From positions 1 to 34,343 of the forward strand of contig CAWKAL010000090.1 in the NCBI GenBank assembly GCA_963847575.1: a stretch of 34,343 nucleotides of DNA. Reading direction: 5' to 3'. The notes below the pieces were generated by a model. The model was not told the origin of the DNA. It did no database searches and worked only from the letters and a program-made list of their open reading frames with translations. Each line of letters starts with the position of its first letter. The first letter of the stretch is position 1. A program made the position numbers and the translations under genes. This document shows, piece after piece, positions 16,275-25,451 of the stretch. This stretch comes from JASBSR01 sp963847575 (GTDB taxonomy: Bacteria; Pseudomonadota; Gammaproteobacteria; SZUA-229).

Positions 16275-16300
16275 AAGAGCGCGCATTATACAGGAACACG
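16275..16300 (-). promoter_or_regulatory. Predicted promoter between rpsJ and rplC
   Basis: The minus strand has a perfect TATAAT (16275-16280) followed by a GCGCGC discriminator, a hallmark of stringently regulated ribosomal promoters. A perfect TTGACA lies at 16295-16300, but the spacer is only 14 bases; a weaker TTGTTT starting 4 bases further upstream would give 18. Transcription would begin around 16268 and produce a leader of roughly 250 bases before rplC. The rest of the 308-base gap contains further short inverted repeats (for example CTGCGAC/GTCGCAG around 16124-16163) and no credible coding sequence. Confidence 0.55.
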
Positions 16301-16315
16301 CACCTGTCAAACAAC

Positions 16316-16338
16316 TGAAAAACCGAACTAGTTCAGTT
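16316..16338 (-). terminator. Possible weak terminator overlapping the rpsJ stop codon
   Basis: The minus strand has AACTGAAC and GTTCGGTT as an 8-bp imperfect inverted repeat (16321-16338) with the TAG stop of rpsJ partly in the loop, followed by a T-run (TTTTTC). The stem is AT-rich and the loop very short, so it would be weak. It would partly end the str-rpsJ transcript just before the new promoter. Confidence 0.3.
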
Positions 16339-16639
16339 TAATTTGCACGTCCACACCGGCTGACAGGTCGAGCTTCATCAGCGCGTCGACGGTCTTGTCA
16401 GTCGGGTCAATAATATCAAGCAGGCGCTTGTGGGTACGGATTTCGTACTGGTCACGCGCGTCCTTGTTGACATGGGGCGAAATCAGGATCGTGAAACGCT
16501 CTTTTTTAGTAGGCAACGGGATCGGGCCTTTAACATGCGCGCCGGTACGTTTTGCGGTTTCAATGATTTCACTCGCTGATTTGTCGATCAGGTGATGATC
16601 GAAAGCTTTCAGACGTATACGAATGTGTTGATTTGCCAT
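16328..16639 (-). CDS. rpsJ: 30S ribosomal protein S10
   Basis: S10 is in the 30S head and, as NusE, also works in transcription antitermination with NusB and binds NusG. The 103-residue product has IRIRLKAFDHHLIDKSASEI, then GPIPLPTKKERFTILISPHV and the C-terminal block RTHKRLLDIIDPTDKTVDAL. Length equals E. coli S10. It starts only 23 bases after tuf, with no room for an S10 leader, and is followed by 308 noncoding bases. It therefore appears to be co-transcribed with the str genes rather than heading the S10 operon. Confidence 0.98.
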   Translation of the reverse strand: MANQHIRIRLKAFDHHLIDKSASEIIETAKRTGAHVKGPIPLPTKKERFTILISPHVNKDARDQYEIRTHKRLLDIIDPTDKTVDALMKLDLSAGVDVQIKLN

Positions 16640-16662
16640 TAGTTTTTACTCTTTCCGAATAA

Positions 16663-17853
16663 TTATTCGATAATCTTGGCGACCACGCCGGCGCCGACTG
16701 TACGGCCACCTTCGCGGATCGCAAAGCGCAGACCTTCTTCCATCGCGATCGGGTTGATCAGCGTGACAACCATTTTCACGTTGTCACCCGGCATCACCAT
16801 CTCGACTCCTTCGGGCAGGTCGCATGCGCCTGTGACGTCGGTGGTCCGGAAGTAGAACTGCGGACGGTAGTTGTTGAAGAACGGGGTATGACGGCCGCCT
16901 TCATCTTTGCTCAGTACGTATACTTCGCATTCAAACTTGGTGTGCGGCTTGACGCTCTTGGGCTTGCAGCAGACCTGGCCACGCTCGACGTCTTCGCGCT
17001 TCAGACCGCGCAGCAGCAGGCCGACGTTGTCACCCGCCTGGCCCTGGTCGAGCAGCTTGCGGAACATTTCTACACCGGTGACGGTGGTGACCTGGGTCGG
17101 GCGAATACCGACAATCTCGATTTCTTCGCCGACTTTAACGATGCCGCGTTCTACACGTCCGGTAACTACGGTGCCGCGACCTGAGATCGAGAACACGTCT
17201 TCTACCGGCATCAGGAACGGCTGGTCTACCGCGCGCTCGGGCTGCGGAATGTAGGCGTCCATGGCTTCGACCAGCTTGATGATCGAGGGTGCACCGATAT
17301 CCGAGGTGTCGCCTTCGAGGGCTTTTAAGGCCGAGCCGATGATGATCGGGGTGTCGTCGCCGGGAAATTCATACAGGTCGAGTAATTCGCGGATTTCCAT
17401 TTCGACCAGCTCGAGCAGTTCGGCGTCGTCGACCATGTCGGCCTTGTTCATGTACACCAGGATGTACGGTACACCGACCTGGCGTGACAGCAGGATGTGC
17501 TCACGCGTCTGCGGCATCGGGCCGTCTGCGGCTGATACCACCAGGATCGCGCCGTCCATCTGCGCGGCACCGGTGATCATGTTCTTGACGTAGTCAGCAT
17601 GCCCGGGGCAGTCAACGTGCGCGTAGTGGCGGTTCGGGCTTTCGTATTCCACGTGTGAGGTCGCGATGGTGATACCACGTGCGCGTTCTTCCGGGGCATT
17701 GTCAATCTGGTCAAACGCTTTGACATCGCCGCCCTGTGCTTCGGCCATGACTTTTGTCAGCGCTGCGGTCAACGTGGTTTTACCGTGATCTACGTGACCA
17801 ATTGTGCCGACATTTACGTGCGGCTTGTTGCGTTCGAATTTTTCCTTGGACAC
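16663..17853 (-). CDS. tuf: Elongation factor Tu (intact copy)
   Basis: EF-Tu brings aminoacyl-tRNA to the ribosome. The 396-residue product begins MSKEKFERNKPHVNVGTIGH and has the GTPase motifs GHVDHGKT (G1, residues about 16-23), DCPGHADY (G3) and MNKAD (G4), domain 2 with FSISGRGTVVTGRVERGIVK, and a C-terminus ending VGAGVVAKIIE. Length equals the usual 394-397. It follows fusA by 39 bases and precedes rpsJ by 23. A second, edge-truncated copy lies at 33485-34343 and differs at several residues. Confidence 0.98.
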   Translation of the reverse strand: MSKEKFERNKPHVNVGTIGHVDHGKTTLTAALTKVMAEAQGGDVKAFDQIDNAPEERARGITIATSHVEYESPNRHYAHVDCPGHADYVKNMITGAAQMDGAILVVSAADGPMPQTREHILLSRQVGVPYILVYMNKADMVDDAELLELVEMEIRELLDLYEFPGDDTPIIIGSALKALEGDTSDIGAPSIIKLVEAMDAYIPQPERAVDQPFLMPVEDVFSISGRGTVVTGRVERGIVKVGEEIEIVGIRPTQVTTVTGVEMFRKLLDQGQAGDNVGLLLRGLKREDVERGQVCCKPKSVKPHTKFECEVYVLSKDEGGRHTPFFNNYRPQFYFRTTDVTGACDLPEGVEMVMPGDNVKMVVTLINPIAMEEGLRFAIREGGRTVGAGVVAKIIE

Positions 17854-17892
17854 TGCTAGTAACCTCTTTCAATCGTGTTTACGTTTAACTGG

Positions 17893-19989
17893 TTAGTGAA
17901 TACGGTGATTCACCACGGCATCGGCAATATTGGATGGCGCCTCAGCGTACTTCAAAAACTCCATCGAATATGTTGCTCGACCCTGGGTCGCTGAGCGCAA
18001 CGCAGTGGCGTAACCGAACATTTCGGATAACGGCACTTCGGCACGCAAAATTTTGCCGGCAGGTACATCTTCCATGCCCCCTACCATGCCGCGGCGACGG
18101 TTCAGGTCGCCCATCACGTCACCCATGTAATCTTCCGGGGTAACGACTTCAACTTTCATCACCGGTTCCAGTATGGCCGGGTCCGCTTTCAGCGCGCCGT
18201 CCCTGAAACCCATCGAACCGGCAATCTTGAATGCCATCTCGCTGGAGTCAACATCATGGAACGAACCATCGTACAGCGTGACCCTGACATCCTCGATCGG
18301 GTAACCGGCGATAACGCCATTCTTCATCTGCTCCTGGATACCTTTATCCACCGCAGGTATATATTCTTTTGGTACCACGCCGCCAACGATTTCGTTGACG
18401 AACTCGTAACCGGCACCTGGCTCGCGTGGTTCGATACGCAGGTAAACGTGGCCGTATTGACCGCGTCCGCCGGACTGGCGTACAAACTTCGATTCCTGCT
18501 GCACGCTCTTGCGCAAGGCCTCGCGATACGCCACCTGCGGATTACCGACGTTTGATTCGACACCAAACTCGCGCTTCATGCGGTCGACAATAATCTCGAG
18601 ATGCAACTCGCCCATACCGGAAATAATGGTCTGGCCAGACTCTTCATCCGTGCGCACACGAAATGACGGGTCTTCCTGCGCGAGCTTGCTCAGCGCGATG
18701 CCCATTTTTTCCTGGTCCGCCTTGGTCCTGGGTTCGACCGCGACCGATATCACCGGGTCAGGGAACTCCATGCGCTCCAGCGTGATCACGTGATTGATAT
18801 CGCACAGCGTGTCACCGGTGGTGATATCTTTCAGCCCGATGGCTGCCGCGATATCACCAGCGCGGACTTCTTTAATTTCTTCGCGGCTGTTGGCGTGCAT
18901 TTGCACGATTCGGCCAATACGTTCTTTTTTGCCCTTGATCGGGTTGTACACTGAATCACCTGACTTCAATACGCCCGAGTACACCCGGAAGAACGTCAGG
19001 TTGCCGACAAACGGGTCAGTGGCAATCTTGAAACCCAGCGCCGCGAACGGCTCTTTGTCATCCGGATGACGCTCGGCTTCTTCGCCATCTTCGAGCACGC
19101 CCTTGATCGCGGGCACATCTGCCGGTGACGGCATATAGTCGATCACCGCATCCAGCATCGCCTGCACGCCCTTGTTCTTGAACGCCGAACCGCATAATGC
19201 CGGTACAATTTCGTTTTTCAGCACGCGGGCACGTATGCCCTGCCTGATCTCGTCCGGGCTCAATGCCTCGCCTTCGACATACTTGTCCATCAGCGCGTCG
19301 TTGCCTTCGGCCGCGGCTTCGACCATTTGCTCGCGCATGCGGTTGCACTCATCGATCATGTCCGTCGGGATCTCGTGCTCATCAAAGGTGACGCCCATGT
19401 CCGATTCATTCCAGTGAATCGCTTTCATGCTGATCAGGTCAACCACGCCCTGAAACTTGTCTTCGGCACCGATGGGTAACTGCATCGGTACCGGGTGTGC
19501 GCCCAGGCGGTTGCGGATCTGGTCCACCACGCGCATGAAATTTGCGCCGGCGCGGTCCATTTTGTTCACGAACACCATGCGCGGTACGTGGTACTTGTTT
19601 GCCTGGCGCCATACGGTTTCAGACTGGGGCTCAACCCCGCCCACGGCGCAGAATACTGCCACGGCACCATCGAGTACGCGCAGCGAGCGTTCGACTTCGA
19701 TGGTGAAATCTACGTGACCGGGCGTATCGATGATATTGATACGGTGCTGGTCATACTGCTGCGCCATGCCTTTCCAGAAACAGGTGGTCGCCGCAGAGGT
19801 AATTGTTATGCCGCGCTCCTGTTCCTGCTCCATCCAGTCCATGGTGGCGGCACCGTCGTGAACTTCGCCTATTTTGTGCGAAATTCCGGTGTAAAACAGA
19901 ACGCGTTCGGTGGTTGTCGTTTTACCCGCATCAATGTGAGCCATGATGCCGATATTGCGATAACGGTCGATAGGAGTCGCGCGTGCCAC
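17893..19989 (-). CDS. fusA: Elongation factor G
   Basis: EF-G catalyses GTP-driven translocation and, with RRF, ribosome recycling. The 698-residue product begins MARATPIDRYRNIGIMAHID, with GTPase motifs AHIDAGKTTTTER (G1), RGITITSAA (switch I), DTPGHVDFT (G3) and NKMDRAGANF (G4), then domains 2-5 including GMGELHLEIIVDRMKREFGV and GGVVPKEYIPAVDKGIQEQM. Length matches E. coli (704). It starts 24 bases after rpsG. Confidence 0.98.
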   Translation of the reverse strand: MARATPIDRYRNIGIMAHIDAGKTTTTERVLFYTGISHKIGEVHDGAATMDWMEQEQERGITITSAATTCFWKGMAQQYDQHRINIIDTPGHVDFTIEVERSLRVLDGAVAVFCAVGGVEPQSETVWRQANKYHVPRMVFVNKMDRAGANFMRVVDQIRNRLGAHPVPMQLPIGAEDKFQGVVDLISMKAIHWNESDMGVTFDEHEIPTDMIDECNRMREQMVEAAAEGNDALMDKYVEGEALSPDEIRQGIRARVLKNEIVPALCGSAFKNKGVQAMLDAVIDYMPSPADVPAIKGVLEDGEEAERHPDDKEPFAALGFKIATDPFVGNLTFFRVYSGVLKSGDSVYNPIKGKKERIGRIVQMHANSREEIKEVRAGDIAAAIGLKDITTGDTLCDINHVITLERMEFPDPVISVAVEPRTKADQEKMGIALSKLAQEDPSFRVRTDEESGQTIISGMGELHLEIIVDRMKREFGVESNVGNPQVAYREALRKSVQQESKFVRQSGGRGQYGHVYLRIEPREPGAGYEFVNEIVGGVVPKEYIPAVDKGIQEQMKNGVIAGYPIEDVRVTLYDGSFHDVDSSEMAFKIAGSMGFRDGALKADPAILEPVMKVEVVTPEDYMGDVMGDLNRRRGMVGGMEDVPAGKILRAEVPLSEMFGYATALRSATQGRATYSMEFLKYAEAPSNIADAVVNHRIH

Positions 19990-20013
19990 GTCAGTACCCC
20001 GGTCGAAACCGAC

Positions 20014-20484
20014 TTACCAGCGGAAATGTGCAAATGCTTTGTTCGCTTCCGCCATACGATGTGTGTCTTCACGCTTTTTCACCGCGGAGCCACGATTTTC
20101 AGACGCATCCAGCAGTTCGCCGGCCAGCTTCAACTGCATTGATTTTTCGCCGCGCTTGCGTGCTGCATCAATGATCCAGCGCATAGCCAGCGTGGTACGG
20201 CGTTCGCTGCGAACTTCAACCGGCACCTGGTAGGTAGCACCACCGACACGGCGAGATTTAACCTCGACCATCGGGCTGACGTTATCCAGCGCCTGGGTCA
20301 GCACATCAACCGCTTCGCCCGTGGCTTTTTGGGTAATACTGTCGAGCGCGTTGTACATGATCGATTCAGCGGTCGATTTTTTGCCGCTCTTCATGATCAT
20401 GTTGACGAATTTGGTAATCTGCGTGCTGCCGAATTTCGGATCAGGCAGTATATGACGCTTGGGAACTTCTCTTCTTCTTGGCAT
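20014..20484 (-). CDS. rpsG: 30S ribosomal protein S7
   Basis: S7 nucleates assembly of the 30S head and contacts E-site tRNA. The 156-residue product begins MPRRREVPKRHILPDPKFGS and contains the core blocks GKKSTAESIMYNALDSI, VEVKSRRVGGATYQVPVEVR and RKRGEKSMQLKLAGELLDAS. Length equals the common 156-residue form (E. coli K-12 has a longer tail). It begins only 10 bases after rpsL, whereas E. coli has a roughly 100-base gap there that holds the S7 autoregulatory site. Confidence 0.98.
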   Translation of the reverse strand: MPRRREVPKRHILPDPKFGSTQITKFVNMIMKSGKKSTAESIMYNALDSITQKATGEAVDVLTQALDNVSPMVEVKSRRVGGATYQVPVEVRSERRTTLAMRWIIDAARKRGEKSMQLKLAGELLDASENRGSAVKKREDTHRMAEANKAFAHFRW

Positions 20485-20494
20485 GACTTAACCC

Positions 20495-20869
20495 TTAACC
20501 TTTAGGACGCTTGACGCCGTATTTGGAACGCGCCTGCTTACGATTATCAACACCCTGCGTATCCAGGCTACCGCGAACTACGTGATAGCGAACACCAGGT
20601 AAATCCTTGACACGACCACCGCGGATCAGCACCACTGAGTGCTCCTGCAGGTTGTGGCCTTCACCACCGATATAACTGGTCACTTCAAAACCATTAGTCA
20701 AACGCACACGCGCCACTTTACGCATTGCTGAATTCGGCTTTTTCGGCGTGGTGGTATACACGCGGGTACACACACCGCGTCGTTGCGGGCAGGCTTCTAG
20801 CGCTGGCACCGTTGTTTTTGCGCGTTTAATCTGGCGCGGCTTGCGCACCAGCTGGTTAATTGTTGTCAT
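20495..20869 (-). CDS. rpsL: 30S ribosomal protein S12
   Basis: S12 is at the decoding centre. The 124-residue product has LEACPQRRGVCTRVYTTTPK followed by KPNSAMRKVARVRLTNGFE, and RGGRVKDLPGVRYHVVRG. The lysines corresponding to E. coli Lys42 and Lys87, which are changed in streptomycin resistance, are both wild type. The aspartate in VKDLPGV is the methylthiolation site. It heads the str block, after the rpoBC terminator; a GGAGA ribosome-binding site precedes the ATG at 20869. The 100-base leader holds a small GGGTGA/TCACCC repeat but no clear promoter that I can defend. Confidence 0.98.
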   Translation of the reverse strand: MTTINQLVRKPRQIKRAKTTVPALEACPQRRGVCTRVYTTTPKKPNSAMRKVARVRLTNGFEVTSYIGGEGHNLQEHSVVLIRGGRVKDLPGVRYHVVRGSLDTQGVDNRKQARSKYGVKRPKG

Positions 20870-20975
20870 TCGACACTATCTCCGAGCCCTTCACCGGGGC
20901 ATTGAAGTTCTTTCCGACGGGTGATTTCGTTCACCCTGAAGGCATTAAAAATTGTTCAGAGCTTCATAAAATAAA

Positions 20976-20999
20976 CGACAGGCCCGTTGGGGCCTGCCG
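20976..20999 (-). terminator. Intrinsic terminator between rpoC and rpsL
   Basis: The minus strand has a 10-bp GC-rich stem (CGGCAGGCCC with GGGCCTGTCG, one G-U pair) around a CAAC tetraloop, followed by a T-rich TTTATTTTA tail. This is a standard Rho-independent terminator. It should end the rif (rpoBC) transcript and separate it from the str operon. Confidence 0.85.
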
Positions 21000-21076
21000 A
21001 GGGAGGCGAAATTCTATGCTCATCACCTGACACTGTCAAGCAAGCTCACGGCTATTTCGCACGGCTATTACTGCTG

Positions 21077-21114
21077 CTGACAGCCGCTGGCAGCAGGCTG
21101 CCAGCGGCTGTCAG
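21077..21114. repeat. Perfect 17-bp hairpin right after rpoC stop
   Basis: Bases 21077-21093 and 21098-21114 are exact reverse complements around a 4-base loop, starting 8 bases after the rpoC stop codon. No T-run follows on the minus strand, so it is not a standard intrinsic terminator by itself. It may protect the 3' end, be an RNase III site, or assist the terminator 80-100 bases further on. Confidence 0.8.
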
Positions 21115-21122
21115 GTGTTGCT

Positions 21123-24100
21123 TTATGCATCCTGCTGGGTCTGGCTGGCTGCATTTTCAGAAGACTCAGTCAGATCAACATTACCGCTGACTTCTTCGTC
21201 ATCGGTCGCCGCGTTTGCAGCCTGCTCGGCCTCGACTTCGGCCTCGCTGAGGAAAGCCTCATCGATGGCGGCAGTGCGGCGCAGCTTGCGCTCTTCGTGG
21301 TATGCCAGTCCGGTTCCGGCCGGAATCAGGCGGCCCACGATAACGTTTTCCTTGAGTCCACGCAGGTGGTCCATGCTGCCGCGGACCGAGGCTTCGGTCA
21401 GCACCCGCGTGGTTTCCTGGAATGATGCCGCCGAAATGAACGACTCGGTGACCAGTGAACCCTTGGTGATGCCCAGCAGTATTGGCTCGACATGCGCCGG
21501 CAGCTTGCCTTCAGCACGCAGCCCTTCGGTTTCTTCGACAATACTGGCGCGTTCAATGATTTCACCCTTGAGGTAACGTGACTCGTTACCTTCGATGACT
21601 TCACACTTGCGCAGCATCTGGCGAATAATGACTTCGATATGCTTGTCATTAATTTTCACACCCTGCAGGCGGTACACGTCCTGGATTTCCTTGACCAGGT
21701 AAGAGGCCAGCTCTTCTGCACCCAGCAGTCGCAGGATATCGTGCAAATTAAGCTCGCCATCGGCAATGATTTCACCCTGCTCCACCTGCTCACCTTCGAA
21801 CACATTAATATGGCGCCATTTTGGAATCAGCGATTCAATGGTTTCATTGTTTTCGTTGGTAATCACCAGGCGCTGCTTGCCCTTGGTTTCCTTGCCGAAG
21901 CTGACCACACCGGTGCACTCGGCCATGATCGCCGGCTCTTTCGGTTTACGTGCTTCGAACAGGTCGGCAACGCGTGGCAGACCACCGGTGATGTCACGGG
22001 TTTTACTGGATTCCTGCGGAATACGTGCAACCACGTCACCGACCACCACCTTGTGGTTATCGGCAATATTAATAATCGCACCTGAAGGCAGGAAGTAACG
22101 TGCAGGCTGATCGGTACCTGCGATGCAAAGCTCTTCGCCTTTTTCATCGACCAGGGTAATCAACGGACGCATGTCCTTGCCCGCAGACGGACGTTGTTTC
22201 GGATCAATCACCACGGTGGCGGACAGGCCGGTAATATCATCGGTTTCTTTCTGTACGCTGACGCCGTCTTCAAATTCAGAGAACTTAACGAAACCGGCTA
22301 CCTCGGTAATAATCGGGTGTGTATGTGGATCCCAGGTGGCCACGATCTGGCCGGGATCAACTGCACCTTCTTCGGCAACTGAAATCACCGCGCCGTAAGG
22401 CACCTTGTAACGCTCACGCTCACGGCCATGCTCATCGACCACGCCGATTTCACCCGAACGCGATACCGCGACCAGGTTACCGCTGGCCTGCGAGACCGTC
22501 TTGATGTGATGCAAGCGCACACTGCCCTTGTTTTTTACACTGATACTGTTGGCTGCTGCAGAACGTGAAGCGGCACCACCGATATGGAAGGTACGCATGG
22601 TCAGCTGGGTTCCCGGCTCACCAATCGACTGCGCTGCAATCACGCCCACGGCTTCACCCTTGTTGACCAGGTGTCCGCGCGCGAGATCACGGCCATAACA
22701 CTTGGCGCAAACACCGTGGATATTTTCGCAGGTAATGACTGAGCGTACGTAAATTTCATCGACGCCGAGCTTGTCGAGCTGTTCACACCATTGCTCGTCC
22801 AGCAGGGTGCCGGTGGGAATTACGATTTCATTGTTCGCGGGATTAACCACATCGCGTGCAACCACACGACCCAGCACCAGCTCGTCGAGCGGCATGACCA
22901 CGTCACCGCCTTCGATGATCGGCTGCATGAACAGACCGTTTTCAGTACCACAATCATCGTTGAGGATAACCATGTCCTGCGCAACGTCTACCAGGCGGCG
23001 TGTCAGGTAACCGGAGTTCGCGGTTTTCAACGCGGTATCGGCCAGACCTTTACGTGCACCGTGGGTCGAGATGAAGTACTGCAATACGTTCAGACCTTCA
23101 CGGAAGTTCGCCGTAATCGGGGTTTCAATAATCGAGCCGTCCGGCTTGGCCATGAGGCCACGCATACCGGCGAGCTGACGTATCTGCGCGGCACTACCAC
23201 GTGCGCCGGAGTCAGCCATGATGAAAATATTATTGAACGAGGTCTGCTTCACTTTCTTGCCTTCAGCATTCACCACTTCGTCGGTGCCCAGCTTGTTCAT
23301 CATCGCCTTGGCAACAGCTTCGTTGGCGTGCGACCAGATGTCCACGACCTTGTTATAACGTTCGCCGTTGGTGACCAGGCCCGAGGTGTACTGGTCCTGG
23401 ATTTCCTTGACTTCAGCTTCCGCCGCGCCAAGGATTTTGCCTTTCTCTTCCGGTATCACCATGTCATTAATGGCAATCGAAACACCGGCGCGGGTTGAAT
23501 AACGGAAACCGGTGTACATCAGCTGGTCAGCAAATATCACGGTTTCTTTCAGGCCCACCTGGCGATAGCAGGCATTGATCAGGCTGGAGATGGCTTTCTT
23601 GCCGAGGTCACGATTGACCAGGTCAAACGACATGCCCGGCGGTACGATTTCAGACAGCAGCGCGCGACCGACCGTGGTGTCCACGATGCGATGACGCACG
23701 ACCAGTGCACCTTCTTCGTTATACACTTCTTCACGAATACGCGCTTTAACCCGCGCCTGCAGGTGTGCCACGCGGTTGTCATAGGCGCGACGCACTTCAT
23801 CGACGTCGGCGAACACCATACCTTCGCCCGCAACATTGATGGATTCGCGCGTCATGTAATACAGACCCAGCACGATGTCCTGTGACGGTACGATAATCGG
23901 CTCACCGGATGCCGGCGACAGAATATTGTTGGTCGACATCATTAACGCGCGGGTTTCCAGCTGCGACTCGATCGACAACGGTACGTGTACCGCCATCTGG
24001 TCGCCGTCGAAGTCAGCATTGAACGCGGTACATACCAGCGGATGCAACTGGATGGCTTTACCTTCGATCAGTACAGGTTCGAACGCCTGGATACCGAGAC

Positions 24101-25392
24101 GGTGAAGTGTCGGGGCGCGGTTGAGCATGACAGGATGTTCGCGAATAACCTGGTCGAGGATATCCCAGACTTCGGTGCCTTCTTTCTCGACGAGTTTTTT
24201 CGCGGCTTTAATGGTTGTTGCCAGTCCACGACGCAGCAGCTTGTTGAAAATAAACGGCTTGAACAGTTCCATCGCCATTTTTTTCGGCAGACCGCACTGG
24301 TGCAGTTTAAGTGTCGGGCCCACCACGATGACGGAACGGCCCGAGTAGTCAACGCGTTTGCCGAGCAGGTTCTGACGGAAACGACCGCCCTTACCTTTAA
24401 TCATGTCGGCGAGTGACTTCAGCGGACGCTTGTTGGTGCCGGTAATGGCGCGGCCACGACGGCCGTTGTCCATCAGCGCATCGACCGATTCCTGCAACAT
24501 ACGTTTTTCGTTGCGCACGATAATGTCCGGCGCATAGAGTTCGAGCAGGCGCTTCAGACGATTGTTGCGATTGATCACACGACGGTAGAGATCATTCAGA
24601 TCCGAGGTTGCAAAGCGGCCGCCATCGAGCGGTACCAGCGGACGCAGGTCCGGCGGTAATACTGGCAGCACAGTCATGATCATCCATTCCGGACGGTTAC
24701 CGGACATCTGGAATGACTCGACCAGTTTCAAACGCTTGGCGAGGCGCTTGAGCTTGGTCTCTGACTTGGTAGCACCCATGTCTTCACGAATCTTGACGCG
24801 CTTCTTCGTCAAGCTTGATTTTCGACAGCATTTCGTAAACCGCTTCCGCGCCCATGCGTGCGTCAAATTCATCACCGTGTTCTTCAATCGCTTCGAGATA
24901 GGTTTCGTCTGTCAGCAACTGGCCTTTTTCGAGCGTGGTCAAACCCGGGTCGATCACCACGAAGGCTTCGAAATACAGGATGCGCTCGATTTCACGCAGC
25001 GTCATATCCAGCAACAGGCCGATGCGAGAAGGCAGCGATTTCAGGAACCAGATGTGCGCAACCGGGCTGGCCAGTTCGATATGGCCCATGCGATCGCGTC
25101 GCACCTTGGACTGGGTAACTTCGACGCCGCATTTTTCGCAAACCACGCCACGGTGTTTAAGGCGCTTGTACTTGCCGCAGAGACACTCGTAGTCTTTTAC
25201 CGGGCCAAAAATCTTGGCGCAGAACAGGCCATCACGCTCCGGTTTAAAGGTGCGGTAATTGATGGTTTCCGGTTTTTTGACTTCGCCGTATGACCATGCA
25301 TGGATCTGCTGCGGTGAAGCCAGACTGATTTTAATCAGGTCAAAATCTTCTTCTTGACCCTGCTGCTTAATGAGCTTGAGTAAGTCTTTCAA
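21123..25392 (-). CDS. rpoC: RNA polymerase beta' subunit (one frame break near 24792)
   Basis: Beta' carries the catalytic centre of RNA polymerase. The first part begins MKDLLKLIKQQGQEEDFD, has the zinc cysteines CLCG...CEKCG (residues about 70-88) and runs to KIKLDEEARQDS and a stop; the reading continues one frame away at IREDMGATKSETKLKRLAKR. The catalytic loop NADFDGDQMAVH, bridge-helix region, second zinc site (CENIHGVCAKCYGRDL) and C-terminal LGITKGSLVTESFISAASFQ follow unbroken. A single extra base near 24789-24795 restores a product of about 1422 residues (E. coli 1407). Since rpoC is essential, this is almost certainly a sequence error. It lies 59 bases after rpoB. Confidence 0.95.
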
Positions 25393-25451
25393 TGCCCTAA
25401 CTCCTGAATAAATATTCTGTTTGACGGTTAACCTGGAGCCTGATCAATTGA

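Noticed and set aside
24784..24887. Programmed frameshift or split rpoC gene
   Set aside because: There is no slippery heptamer or downstream structure that I can see, the broken region is a conserved helix, and other essential genes here show the same single-base insertions.
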